DNA of 64,000 nt from Mesodorylaimus sp. YZB2_4 (GCA_030248295.1 JASANH010001537.1:248001-312000), one strand, 5' to 3'; shown: positions 24,397 to 39,104, numbered from the stretch's first letter. Numbers and translations are program-made. Notes: generated from the letters alone by a model not told the origin.

Positions 24397-27300
24397 TTAG
24401 TATTTAACGACCTCGTTCCTACCCCTCCGTCTGCTATGTACCAGGATCGGATTGCGACATAGCATGAGAAAGAGATGCCATCGATTTCGAATCATCTTTC
24501 GACGCGGTGACGTCAAAAATAAAGCGGTCTTTGTACCAGTAAAAATGTAGTCAAGCCCTAAAAATAGACATAAATTAATAATTTAGCACCGTATTATTGA
24601 TACTAAGCAATCAGTACGCTTTGTAAATTCGACCATCTGAACTCGCTGGTCTTTATCCACGCTAGTGTGGCCTGGTGCAGCGTTGGATGCCAATGATTGC
24701 CATAGGAGACTGACAAATGTCACCAAAACGGGATTGGTCTGCACATTTTCCAGGGCCAAAAAACAGACGTAGCAGTGGAAATCTGCAGTGGAAGAGACAC
24801 ATAAAGGGTACAAAAATGATCTATTGATCCAGGAACATGTCCCCTGACTCAATGCCCATGTCACTTACCGTCATCAAAGCGCTCCAGTTTTCTGGGTAGA
24901 CTGCACATATCCAAGCGTGGCAATGTGAAGGCTCCAATTATAATAGACCTGCCTATTCGTGCTATGCAGGCCCCCAAACCCACCGCAGAGTTGGTGAAGA
25001 TCATAAAATACTGGAAATTGTAAAACCATGCTCTGAAAGACAAAAAAGAGTCTTTTCGAACTGGCATAATCCTTTTCAACTTACAGCCTCTTGATTGCCA
25101 ACACTCGGCGCTTCCTCTCGTCGACTTGAAGAAAGCAGAAATGGACCAAGAGCTTTTCGATAATCATAATGCACACAGCAAAGCAAAAGATCGGCCTAGA
25201 GCAACAATTAGGTGAGAAGTACATGAGGAGTCATTTGGTACTCACCCCCAAGATTCCAGTCTTTCCAGAAGGATATCGAATCTTTTGAAAATAAAGATGA
25301 CAACAACGAGGACTGTGATGACAGCGAGCGATAGTGCCAGTAAGACTACTTGCACACAAAATCCTAGAAACATTTAGTTTAGCAGTGATTCTAGAAAGCT
25401 GAGCGGCCAAACGAGTGCGAATACCATAAAAGGAATAGACGAATTGAAATCCAAGATATCGGGCACTTTCGATCTAAAACACAGAAAACATAAAAAAGCT
25501 TGAAAATTGTGGAAAATTTGAATCGTGCTCCATATAGCATCTTGGTATGTGACAGAACAATTACAGTACTGTGAATTAATGCCTGCGCATGTGATGAAGA
25601 AGATGGAAAACATGATCTCAAGGTCTTTTAAGACTGCTGCCCAAGTGCTGACGCAGGAGGCCAAACATTGGTGGGCGAATTTCCCGTAGGGAAATGGCAT
25701 ACAACACTAGATTAGGCCATCACAGCAAATCTTGGTGCGCCCAACTACAGTGATTTGAGTGTTACACAAGGTGTATTAGCCAGGCTATGCTCGCTGCGCT
25801 GTGCGATGACGGTCAATCTGACACAGACTACTCACGAACCATACCAAGACATCTTGCGGTTTGCAGTCGTTGATACTCGGTAAATCCACTGACTGCATCG
25901 CATAAATATTCATTATATTCTTGCGATAATTTTTTAAGATCATAAATAAACTACACGAAGTCCACATGAACGCTCCGATTATGGACAGGAGGATTGTGAC
26001 TGCAAAAGCTCAATGTAGGTACGAGTCCCAGCCAGTGTCCTACTTACCCCTTACCATCAGTGCAGTGGAAGCAATACATCGTGAGGTCCCGCATCGAGCT
26101 CCTCCATTCTTCGACCTGCTGTACAGTCAAAGAGGAGTTCAAGTCGGTATCTGGTGTGAAATTGGTGGATGCCGGAAGGAACATGTTGATGAAATGCTCG
26201 CCCATGCTCTTCCATTTGAAATATTGGGTCAGAATTACCATAGCCATCTAAAAACGGGAAAATTTTGAGATTTAAGCTGGTGATCGAGCGTAGGTCTGGT
26301 AGGAGGCTCTGTCGAGGATCTGACCTACAGGAATCTTGGGTTAGAAAACTTCCGGCTAGGTTTTTGTCCTGGATTTTGTTCTAGCTGAGCATTGCATCCT
26401 TGCGAAGCGAAGCGAAGCGAAGCGAATCTGACACGAAGGACTCTCCAGAACCTGGGTCCAGCGGCACCTGCTTCAGGCTCGTTGCTGAAGAGATCACAGA
26501 TGCGTTGGAAAACCCTGTCGCAGCATACTCATACAGTAAGAGCAGTCCTACAGTCCTTCTGTTATCTCAGAGCCCTCTCTCACTTACTTTCCAAACTAGC
26601 GTCAGGGAGACCGAGACTGCCGTCAATATGCTGATCGAATATCTGAATTCTGGTATCGGTCGGTAGATATATTTGAAAATAATCTTTTTTAATGAATCGA
26701 CAAATCGATTTTTTGATTGATCATTCGCTATCGAGGGCTTATTTAATAACTTATAGACATGGAGAAATTCAAAAGTTTGACGCGCCTGAGATATCTGAAA
26801 TCCAAAACTGATTAGCTAATTAGTGACATTAACCAAGTTAGCGGAGACCTGCCTCGTCATTTTTCGTCTCATTGAATGAAGTCACACATTTGATGCATTG
26901 CAGTGGTAAGAAGACGCATAGGAGAAGCATCCATAGGACACACGGCACGAATGACAATGCGTTGCAAAATTGCTCGGCCTAAAAATTAGATTTGTGGCAA
27001 TATTTAAAAGGGGATGAAATTCTCGACCAGCAGCTGTTAGTCATCAGATCATTGCATCTCATTCAGCCTGCATGAGCAGATGTTAGGCTTCTCTGATTGT
27101 GAGGAGTTTATTGATCTCTCGCTTGATTTCAGTTTCCATGGTGCAATAAGGTGGCTCTTCAGTCCATTGGGGCCGGGGCACATGGCCTTACTGATTGTTG
27201 AGGTAGCAAGCATGGCATGAATAGTTTCTTGCGAGACATGTGACCATACTGAGGTATATATGTACCACCTAAGTCACATACGCGAATTGTCTGTATCTCT

Positions 27301-28170
27301 ACTGTGCAGGTGTACCAGTACTGACCACTCTGCACCAAATCACAGCCAACTCACAGTTCTGCTGTTTTCGCACGGGTATTGGCTGACCGCATAAATGGCT
27401 GTTAGCATCCACATGTACATCGTTCCAAGTGCATACCCGAGTGCTTGATCGGCCGCGATAGTAGCGAAAATTGGGTAAAAAATCAAAGCTATCAGGAGGC
27501 AGCTCGCGAGTAGTACAAGGCCTAAATATAGAATTGCGCACAGCAACCATGCACAGCATCCTGTGTCTCTGAGACGTCTATTTACTATCAAATGGCGCGA
27601 AGGCTTCGAAGCCAAACGGGTTGCTACCCAGGATCAAATCGGCAAGTGACCACACTGTGATGTTGAACGCGGCCACATAGGCCAGGCGGTTTTTTCCCTT
27701 TTGAAGTACATTGACTGGCCTGAAACTCTGCGGAGTCTAAACTGTTAGCATGTATTTTACACGCACACACAAAACTTGTGCGTGTATTTGCTATGGGGGG
27801 GGGGGGGGTGAAATATATGATGTGTTACCATATGACTGCTGGTCGAGGACAGCAAAGTGTGGACGAATGGCGTCTTCCTTTGAGATAGGCCAAGGTAACG
27901 ATTAGGAGGACCTAAAAGTGCACTGGTCGCAAGAGTCATACAGCGATGTTTTGAACTTACAGCGGGTATCAAGACAAAGCGGAAAAATTCGGCCTGGTTG
28001 ATAACAATGCTATGATAGCAAATGTCCCTTAAAAAAAGCAGATTATTTGAAAACTTTACGGAATGACTGAACGGTGGTGCCAAAACTTGTATTTACTCTT
28101 CTGTTTCGTTCATCGGTTGGATGCCATCGGCATCAGTCCATGGACTCGATGGATCTTGAATCAGAGACAT
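24397..28170 (-). CDS. STRA6: STRA6-like retinol (vitamin A) receptor, copy B
   Basis: Fifteen exons: 28170-28097, 28027-27961, 27911-27829, 27719-27586, 27521-27355, 26978-26853, 26794-26588, 26247-26055, 25999-25845, 25473-25425, 25363-25246, 25195-25085, 25032-24869, 24782-24618, 24557-24397. They splice to 657 residues. Eight internal exons have exactly the lengths of copy A (67, 134, 167, 155, 49, 118, 111, 164 nt). Shared motifs include LIALIFYPIFATIAADQ, the PIPEFRYSISILTAV segment, RRVLAIKR, LPRLDMCSLP, ENVQTNPVLVTF and the terminal RWHLFLMLCRNPIL. The intron after exon 6 uses a GC donor (GAG|GCAGGT); the family alignment leaves no in-phase GT choice. An upstream in-frame ATG at 28278 would add 36 residues. 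Function is inferred from STRA6: membrane transport of retinol or a related ligand. The donor at 24617 is less certain. Confidence 0.85.
26401..26426. repeat. short GCGAA pentamer array
   Basis: Four to five units of a GCGAA pentamer in tandem, inside intron 7 of STRA6-like copy B. A minor microsatellite. Confidence 0.75.
27795..27808. repeat. 14-base G homopolymer
   Basis: An uninterrupted run of 14 G in intron 3 of STRA6-like copy B, on the plus strand (poly-C in the transcript, next to the polypyrimidine context). Its length may be a sequencing or assembly uncertainty. Confidence 0.8.
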
Positions 28171-30368
28171 GATCAGAGTGCCAGCAGTCTTCAGAGGTTT
28201 CAAGTCAGCGCAACGAGCAAGACGACGGCAGTCACACACAGTAAATGAGGTAAGCCGACCTTTCGTGTAACTTCTCATGCGTTCAGTTCAGAAAATATGC
28301 AATTAGGAGAAATTGCTGATGGGCTCGAATAATTTTTTGAAATGAAATGGGCGCTAGCTGTACATTGGCATTATCCCGTGTACGCTACCAGACTCAGGCC
28401 TGTCTAGTTTCATTTGGGAGAGTACCTCCCTTTGGTGCTGCTTTCCAGATTAGAAATTTGATAAAGTGTACTTATAGCATGGCACAACGGGCATAATTGC
28501 AGCCTAGGGTCCTGAGATTGCCTCAGTGCAAAAGACACATACATCGCCCTTGCGGACGGCTAACCCGTGCGTCAAAGACATTCCGTAAGCCAAAAGACAA
28601 AATTTTTATAAGGGCATACTGTAAAAACAGCCAGAACTTGAAAAAGCCAAGAAAGCGTGGCGAAAAATAAAATTGGATGGCGTGTTAAAAATTAGTTAGC
28701 TGCCGGAATATTTGCACATTCCTGCCTGAAGGTGTGCTACTGTAACGATCAGTGGGAGCGTGCCAATCCAAGGTGCCTTAAGATAAGGGGTTACTCGACA
28801 ACCAAGGCTGTCATATGTGGCTTTCTCTCAAGGTCTAGGCATGGGTGCTGGTCCAAGGGATTGGGTGGACACATCGTGTACTCAAGGCTGATAGGTGTGT
28901 GGCCCTGGTAAGAATGCAGCATGTTGGCACCAACGAAAAGTATTCCGTCAATCACTGAGTCAGTATTCGATTCTACCGTTTGTTAAAAAGCAACTTGACC
29001 AAGCAAAGTCTTGCTTGGAGCAATCAAGCTGCCAGCAGGATGGTGTTGTTGCGACGGAGCGCGATGGATTTGAGGCTCACATTACCGTCCAGGAGAAGCA
29101 TCGTCGATCTGTGACTTTGCGATGCGATTCCTTTCCCCTTCTGTGCCTAGTTCGCTTCCCTGTGGCTCAGTCTTCGTTCCTGTCGCTGACCAGAGTGATT
29201 GATTCCTTGTTATCTTTGTCCGTAAAGATAGTGTAACGAAGTGTGTGTTTATACTCACGATCAGTCTCTCATCGCCGGCCGACCTGAGCAGTCGGTTGGC
29301 GCATTCTCTGCTCAACTTCACGCTTCCACAACGCTTCTCTCGCTGCAGGTGTCAACACCAGACTTGTTCAGCGATGGTTCAAAAAGTTCCTTGGATAAGG
29401 CTCTGTCAAAGACTGCTCGAATGCGATAAATACGAACCGTGAGGACAGAGAAGTTGGTCAAAGTGGTTCGAGAGCGGATTCGAAGAAGCCCTGAACGTTA
29501 TTTACCCACTCAAGTGGGTCGAAAGCTCAAGGTGCCGAAACAACGATGTGGCTCTTGAAAGAAGATCTCCGATTGAAATGCCACAAGATACTAGTGGGCA
29601 TGGTCTGCAACACGGGGAAAAAGAGATGCGAATCATCTGACACAAAAAAGTATTCGATTCGACTACAATTTTTCCCATTGTGTCCATGATTATGACAAAT
29701 GCTATGGGACACTCTGTAAAGCGACACATGACGGGTCAGCATGTATGCATGAACCTGTCTAAACATTGTGTATGCTTTATCGGGGTACTGTAATGTGCAC
29801 AGCCACTGTGCGTTGCACTTTAGGCTGTACATTCTTTGCCCATGCATTGTAACACAGACAAAACACGAAGCAGAAGAGCTTTGTACGTTCATGAACGTTT
29901 CCGCCGCATCCCGCACTGCAACCACAATCAAGAACGGACATGTAAGGAGGGAGAACTGTAAGATCGTGAAACGGGGCCCAGAACGCTGGAGAGTTTAAAG
30001 CACCCCAAGATGGTAGCAAGATGAACCGCCATGAGAGGTGGTAATTTCAAGAACCGGAAAGAGCCCTACTGATGCCAGGATGGAACCACGTTGTTCAAAA
30101 CAGAGTCAGGGTGAGCGTTCATGTGAACCACGGTACTGTCGTGGCAGCCCTGTTTTACAAATGTCACGAAAAATCCATGCGTTTAGCGGATATAGGAGCT
30201 TTCAAGTCGTAACGAGAAAACCTGCCATTTAGCCATTGCAGCTGCAACCATATTTTACCGAAACTAGAGTGTGCTCGACAGGCGTCTTACTGTAGTCGAT
30301 TCGATGATTCGCCATTTGAGGGCGATTCGATCGATTTGTCCATTTTGTGTATCAGGATTTTATCGAAA
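28171..30368. other. 2.2 kb intergenic, divergent promoters
   Basis: This separates the STRA6-like copy B start (minus strand) from the N-myristoyltransferase start (plus strand). Both promoters must lie here. Open frames up to about 130 codons are present but show no family or splice support. Confidence 0.5.
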
Positions 30369-32320
<1,952 letters not shown>

Positions 32321-32542
32321 GGCGAAGGGCTTGCGAAGAAACTGAGGAGCCAAGTGTTTTTGTGACGGGACCTATACTTGCTGTATGCTTAGCATAGTGT
32401 GTGTTGCAATGGTGGCTACAAAGTATGATCGGTCGATGTCTGCACCCGAAACTTACTTTTACCCAGTCGTGTGCTGGGAGTCCTCTTCCCTAGGATGGAG
32501 GAAAAAGATGGAGGAAGGGAATTGTAGAATATTTTCCTAGAG

Positions 32543-33725
32543 ATGACTGGACACGTGTACAAAAAGAAACGGGCGGCGGGTGAGGAGGAGCGAGTGATAA
32601 TGCACGAGGGTGATGCCAGCAGTTCTGTCACGTCCGAATCTGACCAGGCCGACCCTTCGAGGGCGAGGAGTTTTCGGCAGAGGCTGGACGGTATAGTGCA
32701 TTCGACGAGGTTTCAGGTAAGCCAGTCTGTTTGGTGTGCATAGGGTACATACAGTGATGGTTGCAGGTGGTCATCGTGTCGTTGGTGGTGTTCAATTGTC
32801 TCGTGGTCATCGTCGAGCTGCTCATTAATCTGCGCATATTCGAGCTGGCGCACCAGGACCGCACGGCCGCCCGTCTCCTGCACCACATGAATGTGGCCAT
32901 ATTGGGCCTGTTTGTCATCGAGATGGCGGCCAAGGTGCTGGCCACTGGCTCTCGGTTCCTCAAGCATCGCATGGAAATGTTCGATCTCGTCGTCGTGCTG
33001 CTGGCCTTCACTCTCGGTCTCACATTGGCCAACCGGGGCGACAATGCGGCGCACGGGGTCAGTTTGCTGATCATGCTCCGTCTGTGGCGAGTTACCAAGA
33101 TTCTCAACAGTAAGTGCGCCCATGCTGGAGATTGAAATCAAAATGTTGGCCTTAGAAAGCAAGCAGCTGGGGCGATGAAACTGTGGAAATCTGCAGTTGC
33201 TGAAACGCCAATTTTGTAATCGACCTATCGTGAATACGGTATTCCCGCATGGCTTTCGGGGCCCTGTCTGTTCTTTCTTCCATCCATTGGTCGTGCTGGG
33301 CTGCGTAAGGCCTTCTGACTGTAGGAGCCTTGTAGACAAGGCTAATCGTAAGACCTTTTATTTTTCTCCTCAGACCCCAAGTTTTGGATGCCTTATGTCG
33401 CGAACACTCAGCGGAGTCTGTTCCCATTGCAGGTATGGTGGCCAGCGTGAAGCAGGAGGCCGATCGTCGCATGGCCAAGGAACGTCGATCACGCAAGGCA
33501 TTGGAGCGAGAAGTGTACAAATTGAGGGAGTACTGCATGCAGCAGGAGTGCGAGCTGCATGTTTACCGCATGATGCTGCAGCAGAACGGCATTCCCCAGC
33601 CGACAGTGCTGCGCGCCCCTCCCACCCCCCGCACACTGAACGTGGTGGCTGAGGTGAACGAACACCAGCTGCTTCAACAGGCATCCACACGGTCCGCATC
33701 GCCCGACTCCACAAACACTGTCTGA
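32543..33725 (+). CDS. HVCN1: Hv1-like voltage-sensor proton channel homologue with Asn at the S1 selectivity site
   Basis: Three exons (32543-32716, 32767-33109, 33433-33725) splice to 269 residues (human Hv1 has 273). A hydrophilic N-terminus is followed by a four-helix voltage-sensor domain and a C-terminal coiled coil (about 180-230), with no pore domain. Conserved positions are E75 in S1, E110 and K114 in S2, D131 in S3 and the S4 motif R163-L-W-R166-V-T-K169, as in the Hv RxWRxx(R/K) signature. Possible zinc histidines are H97/H98 and H154. The S1 aspartate that sets proton selectivity (human D112) is N68, human D123 is N79 and human D185 is G142. Ordinary Hv1 moves protons out of cells in a voltage- and pH-dependent way. 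This one may have changed selectivity or act only as a sensor, as TMEM266 does. It converges with the ABRA-like gene 30 bp away. Confidence 0.87.
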
Positions 33726-33755
33726 TATCACTGTCGATATGTACAAGTAAACTTG

Positions 33756-34464
33756 TCACTGTTTCACGTGTTGGTGCAGGCAGTGAGCCGGGTCGCCGGA
33801 CCCGCCCACACTAGCCCGAATGTCTTGGACGGACTTGAGGAGGGTGATGACGACGGCCTCGTCCCGTCGTTGGAACAGCATCTCGCCCTCGAAGTGCACA
33901 AGTCCGTGTTTGCGGGCACGCATCAGCACCCCGACCACCTGAAACACTGCTCTGGTGCCGAGTGGTAACCATAAGCGTGCGCTGACTGACCTTGTTGGAT
34001 ATCTTGGTGTACAGGTCGAACAGTTCGCCGAAGGTGATGGCCACCCTGCCGTCACCAGTGGCCCGGCCGCAGTCGCTGATCACTTGGCACAACTCTATGA
34101 TCTCTCGTCCGATCGAGTCCCCTGAAACAGTCCACTTGGTCCCCTCTCTGCTGGACCCGACCCCCTTACCCGCCGCGATGCCCCTCTTCTCGGTCAGCGA
34201 GCCCTGTTCCGGCCGCCCGTACCGTTCGTCCGTGGTCTTGTGCTCTGGTTTGACATAGGTGTCCGAGAAAGGGTTCCTTTCCAAGGTCTTCTTTGTCTCC
34301 TCCGCCTTGGCACTGAACTTCTCCAGCGTATCCTGTAACTTGCCGCGATGAGGTCGCTCCCAAAATCGCCCTCGGCCGAACTCTCCTGCCGCGGTGCCGC
34401 TGCTGGCCGTCTGGCTCTTCGCCTTGAGCCTCTCTTTGGCCGATTCCACGTCGCCCCGCTGCAT
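33756..34464 (-). CDS. ABRA: actin-binding Rho-activating protein (STARS/costars family)
   Basis: Three coding exons (34464-34170, 34121-33991, 33938-33756) splice to 202 residues. A 5' noncoding exon probably joins from about 34531 through an intron with donor GTAAGC. The C-terminal costars domain is clear: RYGRPEQGSLTEKRG, then EIIELCQVISDCG, DGRVAITFGELFDLYTKIS, and finally HGLVHFEGEMLFQRRDEAVV. ABRA/STARS binds actin filaments and promotes Rho-dependent SRF signalling; the short ABRACL form is only the costars part. The 100 or so residues before the domain are charged and low in hydrophobics, as in ABRA, though shorter than in vertebrates. The start is the first in-frame ATG, right after an acceptor. 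It lies tail-to-tail with the Hv1-like gene. Confidence 0.88.
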
Positions 34465-34728
34465 TCTGGCCCACTCGACTGAGTCACTGGCGCAAAGTGG
34501 CAGCCACCCGTGCGCCGTGCCTCGGCTTACGTCACCCCTAAACACCCTGGTGTATATTTAGATGAGCCCCCTGGCACGTGCTCAGGCCTATCATCCAACT
34601 AACGATAAGCCGCGCCAAACATCAGTTTCCACGGGACTAAAGCAGAGAATACACAAAATATCACAACTCTGAAGAACTAGGAATGTACGCGCACGACTAG
34701 AACACAAACCCGTCAAACAGTCACCCAG

Positions 34729-37700
34729 TCACTTCTCCACTGCCTTCTGCAAACGTAATACGAAACTGCGGGCCAACTCGAGCACACTCGTCGCATCGTG
34801 CTTTTCCGCCATTTCTAAAAAACAAACTCCAACATAAACTAGGCACCGGGCCAGCTAATCCCCCTCACACACTCACCGTTGAAAAATTTGATGACATCTG
34901 TGAAGTCCATATTGTTATCGAGGATGATGTCGCGATAAAGCTCGACCGTGGCCATGACCAGAAAGAGGACGAAGTTGGCGGACGATATCCGCGAGGCGGC
35001 CCAAATGGCCTCCCACACTCGAAACACATCGTCGTACATCAACTCTAAACTGCACTCGTCAGCACCCATCACAGGCCAATCACAACACCACACCACTTAC
35101 CTCGTTTAAAGTCCAACAGGAACCATCGATAACTGAAGTAAAAATGAGTGTAGTCGCCGTTCTGATGCATCAGGTCGAACAGTTCCGGGTCCAGCACCTA
35201 GACGAGGAGGGTCAGTCAGCCACGGCCAGAGGCCATTCGCCGTCCATACTCACTTGCAACAAGGCCCGGGCATTGGCCAAATGCACGTCCATGCCGCCGC
35301 CGTGAGGGAAGTTGGCCGCCAGACGTTTCATCTGTATGCCAAAGCAACCGTAAGTCAGCACTTCTGAAAATGGAGCCTCGGTGAGAGCAGCAGCACGCCA
35401 GGACACGACGCCACGCCACTTACCGTCGTCGAACACGACCAGCAGGGGGGCGCACAGATCGCACATGCCCTGCACGTAGCCCGAGTGCAGATTCTCCCAC
35501 ACGTACCTGCGAGGAAACAGTTTAGTGCACGCTGCCAGCACTTGGGCGCGGCTTCACTTACGTGCACATGATGTTCTTCAACTTGTCCAAGTTCTTCGAC
35601 GCGAAGTAGGGATGATTGCGATCGCACCGATGCACGTCCTTCTCAATCCTATGCAAATTCATGGCGAACGTGTCGATCAATTCTTTCTGCAACAGGACTG
35701 TTCGTCAGCAACCCGCATGGCCATACACAACTCGCCTTACCGAGTACAGGCCTCCTTCGCCTTCCTCGGGCGTCGATGGCGAGGGCGAGCCAGCGGCCAT
35801 GTCCGTTATAGCCGCCACGGTTTGTCTCCACTCATCGGCCAGATAGTCCTTGGGCTCGCAGTCCACGCCCAGTGGCTCCATGGTCAGCGCCGTGTCTCCA
35901 TCGTCGGGCGGAGAGGTGGTCGACTCGTCCGCGTCGCCCAGCACTAACGGTTGTGCAATCACTCTCCTCGGATTGGCTGTTTCTCGAGCTGAAACATACC
36001 CGGCACTGATGCACATAACACAGGGACATCTTGTGTACGCACCTGCTTTGAAAGCCTCCTTGTCGCGCTCTCGCACAATGGCCTCGGCGGCCGTCCACTC
36101 GGTCAGCAGTCCCTCGTACTTCGAGTGCATCTCGTCGTAGACGGCCCTCGTGGCCTCCTCATCGTCCGTCCAAGAATACAGTCCTAACAGGAAGGGCCAG
36201 GCGCGTGCTCGCAATTCGTGGGGCATGTTGCCGAAATAGACCCGCCGACACAACTCCTTCTCGCTGCCAGGCTATAACAACAATTACATACATGGATGAG
36301 GACACAAAACAGAAACGGACCGTGTACCTCTCGGTTGTTTGATCGCAACTCGTTCCAAACTTGTTCCGACAATCCGTCCGTCGTCGGGGGCACGATCTCA
36401 CGATGCACCAGGCACACTAAGTGGGTCCGAATGGTCTTCATGTGCCGACAGTGAGCCAGCCCTGAAACACGCACTTATGTGGCCGAATGTAAGCGAGCAG
36501 AAGGCGGCCACTCACATCCGTAGAACGCCCGAGACAAGATCTGATGCCGCATCGAGTCGCAAGCTGATCTCAGTTTGTATCTGCAAAAGGACAAGCATGA
36601 CCCCCGAGTCCTGGACCGTCCTCTACAGCTGGCTTACCTGGACGGTGACTTGTGAACATCGTCCATGACGGCAGGTGCTGACATTTGCGTGACGAGCTCG
36701 ACTGGGTGTTTGGCACAATTATCGTGTTCAACGTTGAACCCGTTCCGTCTGTTCGACTGGGGCGATCGGTCGACCGGGGACGTCTGTTCCGAGCATCGAC
36801 TGCTCCTCGGGGTGGCCGGCGGACTGTTGGCTGGTGAACTGCTCAAACTGAGAAGACGCTCCTTGAGTCTGGTCGAAAAGCTGCTCAAATTAACCAGGCG
36901 TCCCGGTGTGGTCACAGCGGGTGGTTTGGGAGACGGCAGTGCAGTCGACGCGTTCGAGTCGCCTGCAACAAAAACATTGTCAGCATGGTTAAGCGGAGCG
37001 GACTGAGCCGAGCTGACTTACTGGACCAAGGGCGCACGACGGGTATGACCCTGAACACGTAATCCGTATTCTCGCTGGACTGCTGCTCCCCTTCGCCTTC
37101 CGTCAAACTGCTACGCCGTTTCAATTTGGGGAAGATCTTGCCTACAATCGCGCTAAATTATAGGCTACGAGGGAAGGGTGCACTCGCCGTTACCCTTTCC
37201 TTTATGCAGCCACAAGGGCGGGTCGAGTTGGCCCCACGGTAGCATGCCGTTCTCCAAACAGGACAAGAAGGCCAGCGGGTGCTGTCCGACTGGAAACTCG
37301 AAAGGCGGGTGTTGGATCCCGTCGGCCCCGACGAACACGATACTGCCTTCGGTCTCGCCTAAAATGGGCCAATCGGTGCCTGGCACAACAGTGTCCCTGC
37401 TAGACAGCTACCTCGCTGGTGACAGTGCAAGTAGACAATGTCCTGAACGTCCAGGCTGATGGCGAACCGCCACAGCTGCCTAAAACGGAATAGCGGCTGA
37501 GCATAGCCAGCTAGAAACCAGGCCACGATGCCTCACCCTCGCTCGCTCGGTTGCGCCGAATCAGCTGACCCGCCGTGCATGAGCTCGTTGGGGGTCCATT
37601 TGATGGTCAGAGTGCCGTTCATATTCTGGTGCAGGGACAGGTAGCCTTTCATGGGCTGTTTGGCTCCGATCTGGAAGTACCAGACATTTCAGACACTACA

Positions 37701-39104
37701 GGTCTGTTAGAGCCAAGGTGTCCGAGCCACGAACACCCCGAGGGAACAATGCACTTACTGGCCACACAACGACGCCATTCTTGCCGTAGAGCAGGTTGGC
37801 TTTGGTATTTTGATGAAGTGACATGACGTACTCGCGAGCCGAGCTGGACAATTTCTGGCTCATATCGTCCGGGCCCAAGCTCTCCGTTCGTTTCACCTGG
37901 GCGTGCACGATCCATAGCACCTCGATTGCCAGAAAAAAGGAGTCTTACTTGCAAGCTAAGCCTGGGCGACTTGGGCGCCTGCGTTTGATCGCACGAGTAC
38001 ATACTAGTGCGCGAGTGTATTCGATTGCGTTGTAAGAGTTCGTCGGCGGGGGGATCGGTCCAGTAGTGATCAAGTGTTTTCATTTTGCTGTATTCCAATG
38101 CGCACGGCCCCACTGCAAAAGCTAAGCGTGAGTAGGCGTGTACTCCGCACGGGCTGTTCTGTTCGATACGCTAGTGGCCCTTACGAAGCCATTTTTTAGA
38201 ATGAGCAATCATTAGGAGCCTGATGGTGGAAGCCGTGCACCCATTCCCCACGGTAATGGCCTTTCGCCTGTACGGGCGAAATGTTTTTAATTACGAGCCG
38301 GCTGTGAGCGGCGTCGACACGAGGGGGGACGAGAATAATCGATACGAGGATCCAGGGGAGCCAGGAAATATCACTTACCCAACAAGGCGGCTACCATGCT
38401 GGCCGACACGGCATCCCGCATCAGAGCTTCCGGTTCGTAAAATTTGCTAAAACCACTGTTTGCAATGCACAAAAGGCACAAAAAATGACCGTCAGGCGCT
38501 TACGTCGCGTTGTTCGCAATGTACTCGACAATGGTGGATAAGACTTTTTCGAAGAGTGCTAACCGAATCCATAAATAACGGAAGCTAGACGGAAGCGTTT
38601 TCGAATGGCTCGATCCCGAATTATTCGAGTTTTCGTTCTGCTTCTCGAAGCTGGCCGACCTACGAAGGGGATGCGCATGTGGGAAAATAAAGGGCAGGCA
38701 AAAACCCCAGACTCACTTTTGCACTTTCCAATACTTTTGTTCGATTTGAATGACCAGTTTGACGACGGAGGCGGCGGGCGGGCACAACGAGGATATTTTG
38801 TGCAACAGACCGAAAGTGGAAGTCGTGCCGAACAGGCCGAATACGCGACGTTTCAATCCGTGCGCCAAACAAGCCTCGACAGCAACGCATAACGAAGTCA
38901 CAGTTCCGCCTTCCTCGTGAATAAATCGTTTCATAACTGCCTCTTCCATCAGCTGTTTCACCTGAAACCCGCCATCAAGTCCTGAATTCGCACTCAATGT
39001 CAAAGTCTCACCTCCTTTTTCAAATGGGCCAACAGAGTCTCCCTCACGCCGTCATCGCCCTTCTCCTCCACGCTCATTGCCGTCGACGGACTGTCTGCAC
39101 TCAT
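34729..39104 (-). CDS. SGSM: small G protein signalling modulator, RUN-TBC Rab GAP (SGSM1/2)
   Basis: Twenty-one exons: 39104-39012, 38961-38717, 38659-38504, 38446-38379, 38112-37949, 37896-37759, 37670-37537, 37479-37412, 37358-37194, 37141-37022, 36962-36638, 36580-36516, 36461-36328, 36271-36043, 35988-35741, 35686-35562, 35506-35424, 35363-35254, 35197-35101, 35044-34877, 34814-34729. They splice to 1,006 residues. An N-terminal RUN domain ([19 protein letters not shown] to [12 protein letters not shown]) is followed by the SGSM PH-like region ([25 protein letters not shown]) and a C-terminal TBC domain split by an acidic insert. The TBC arginine finger ([13 protein letters not shown]) and glutamine finger (YVQGMCDL) are both present, so GAP activity is expected. 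The family binds Rab and Rap GTPases and acts in membrane traffic (TBC-8 in C. elegans). Very sure; SGSM1 and SGSM2 are not separable here. Confidence 0.95.

Noticed and set aside
29527..29931. 134-codon minus-strand open frame in the STRA6/NMT gap
   Set aside because: No domain, no splice support, composition like surrounding noncoding DNA.
32713..33339. 208-codon minus-strand open frame
   Set aside because: Antisense shadow of the Hv1-like voltage-sensor exon, which has strong family support on the plus strand.
38717..39104. First reading of the TBC gene as TBC1D15/17
   Set aside because: The N-terminal RUN domain and the [19 protein letters not shown] segment are specific to SGSM proteins.
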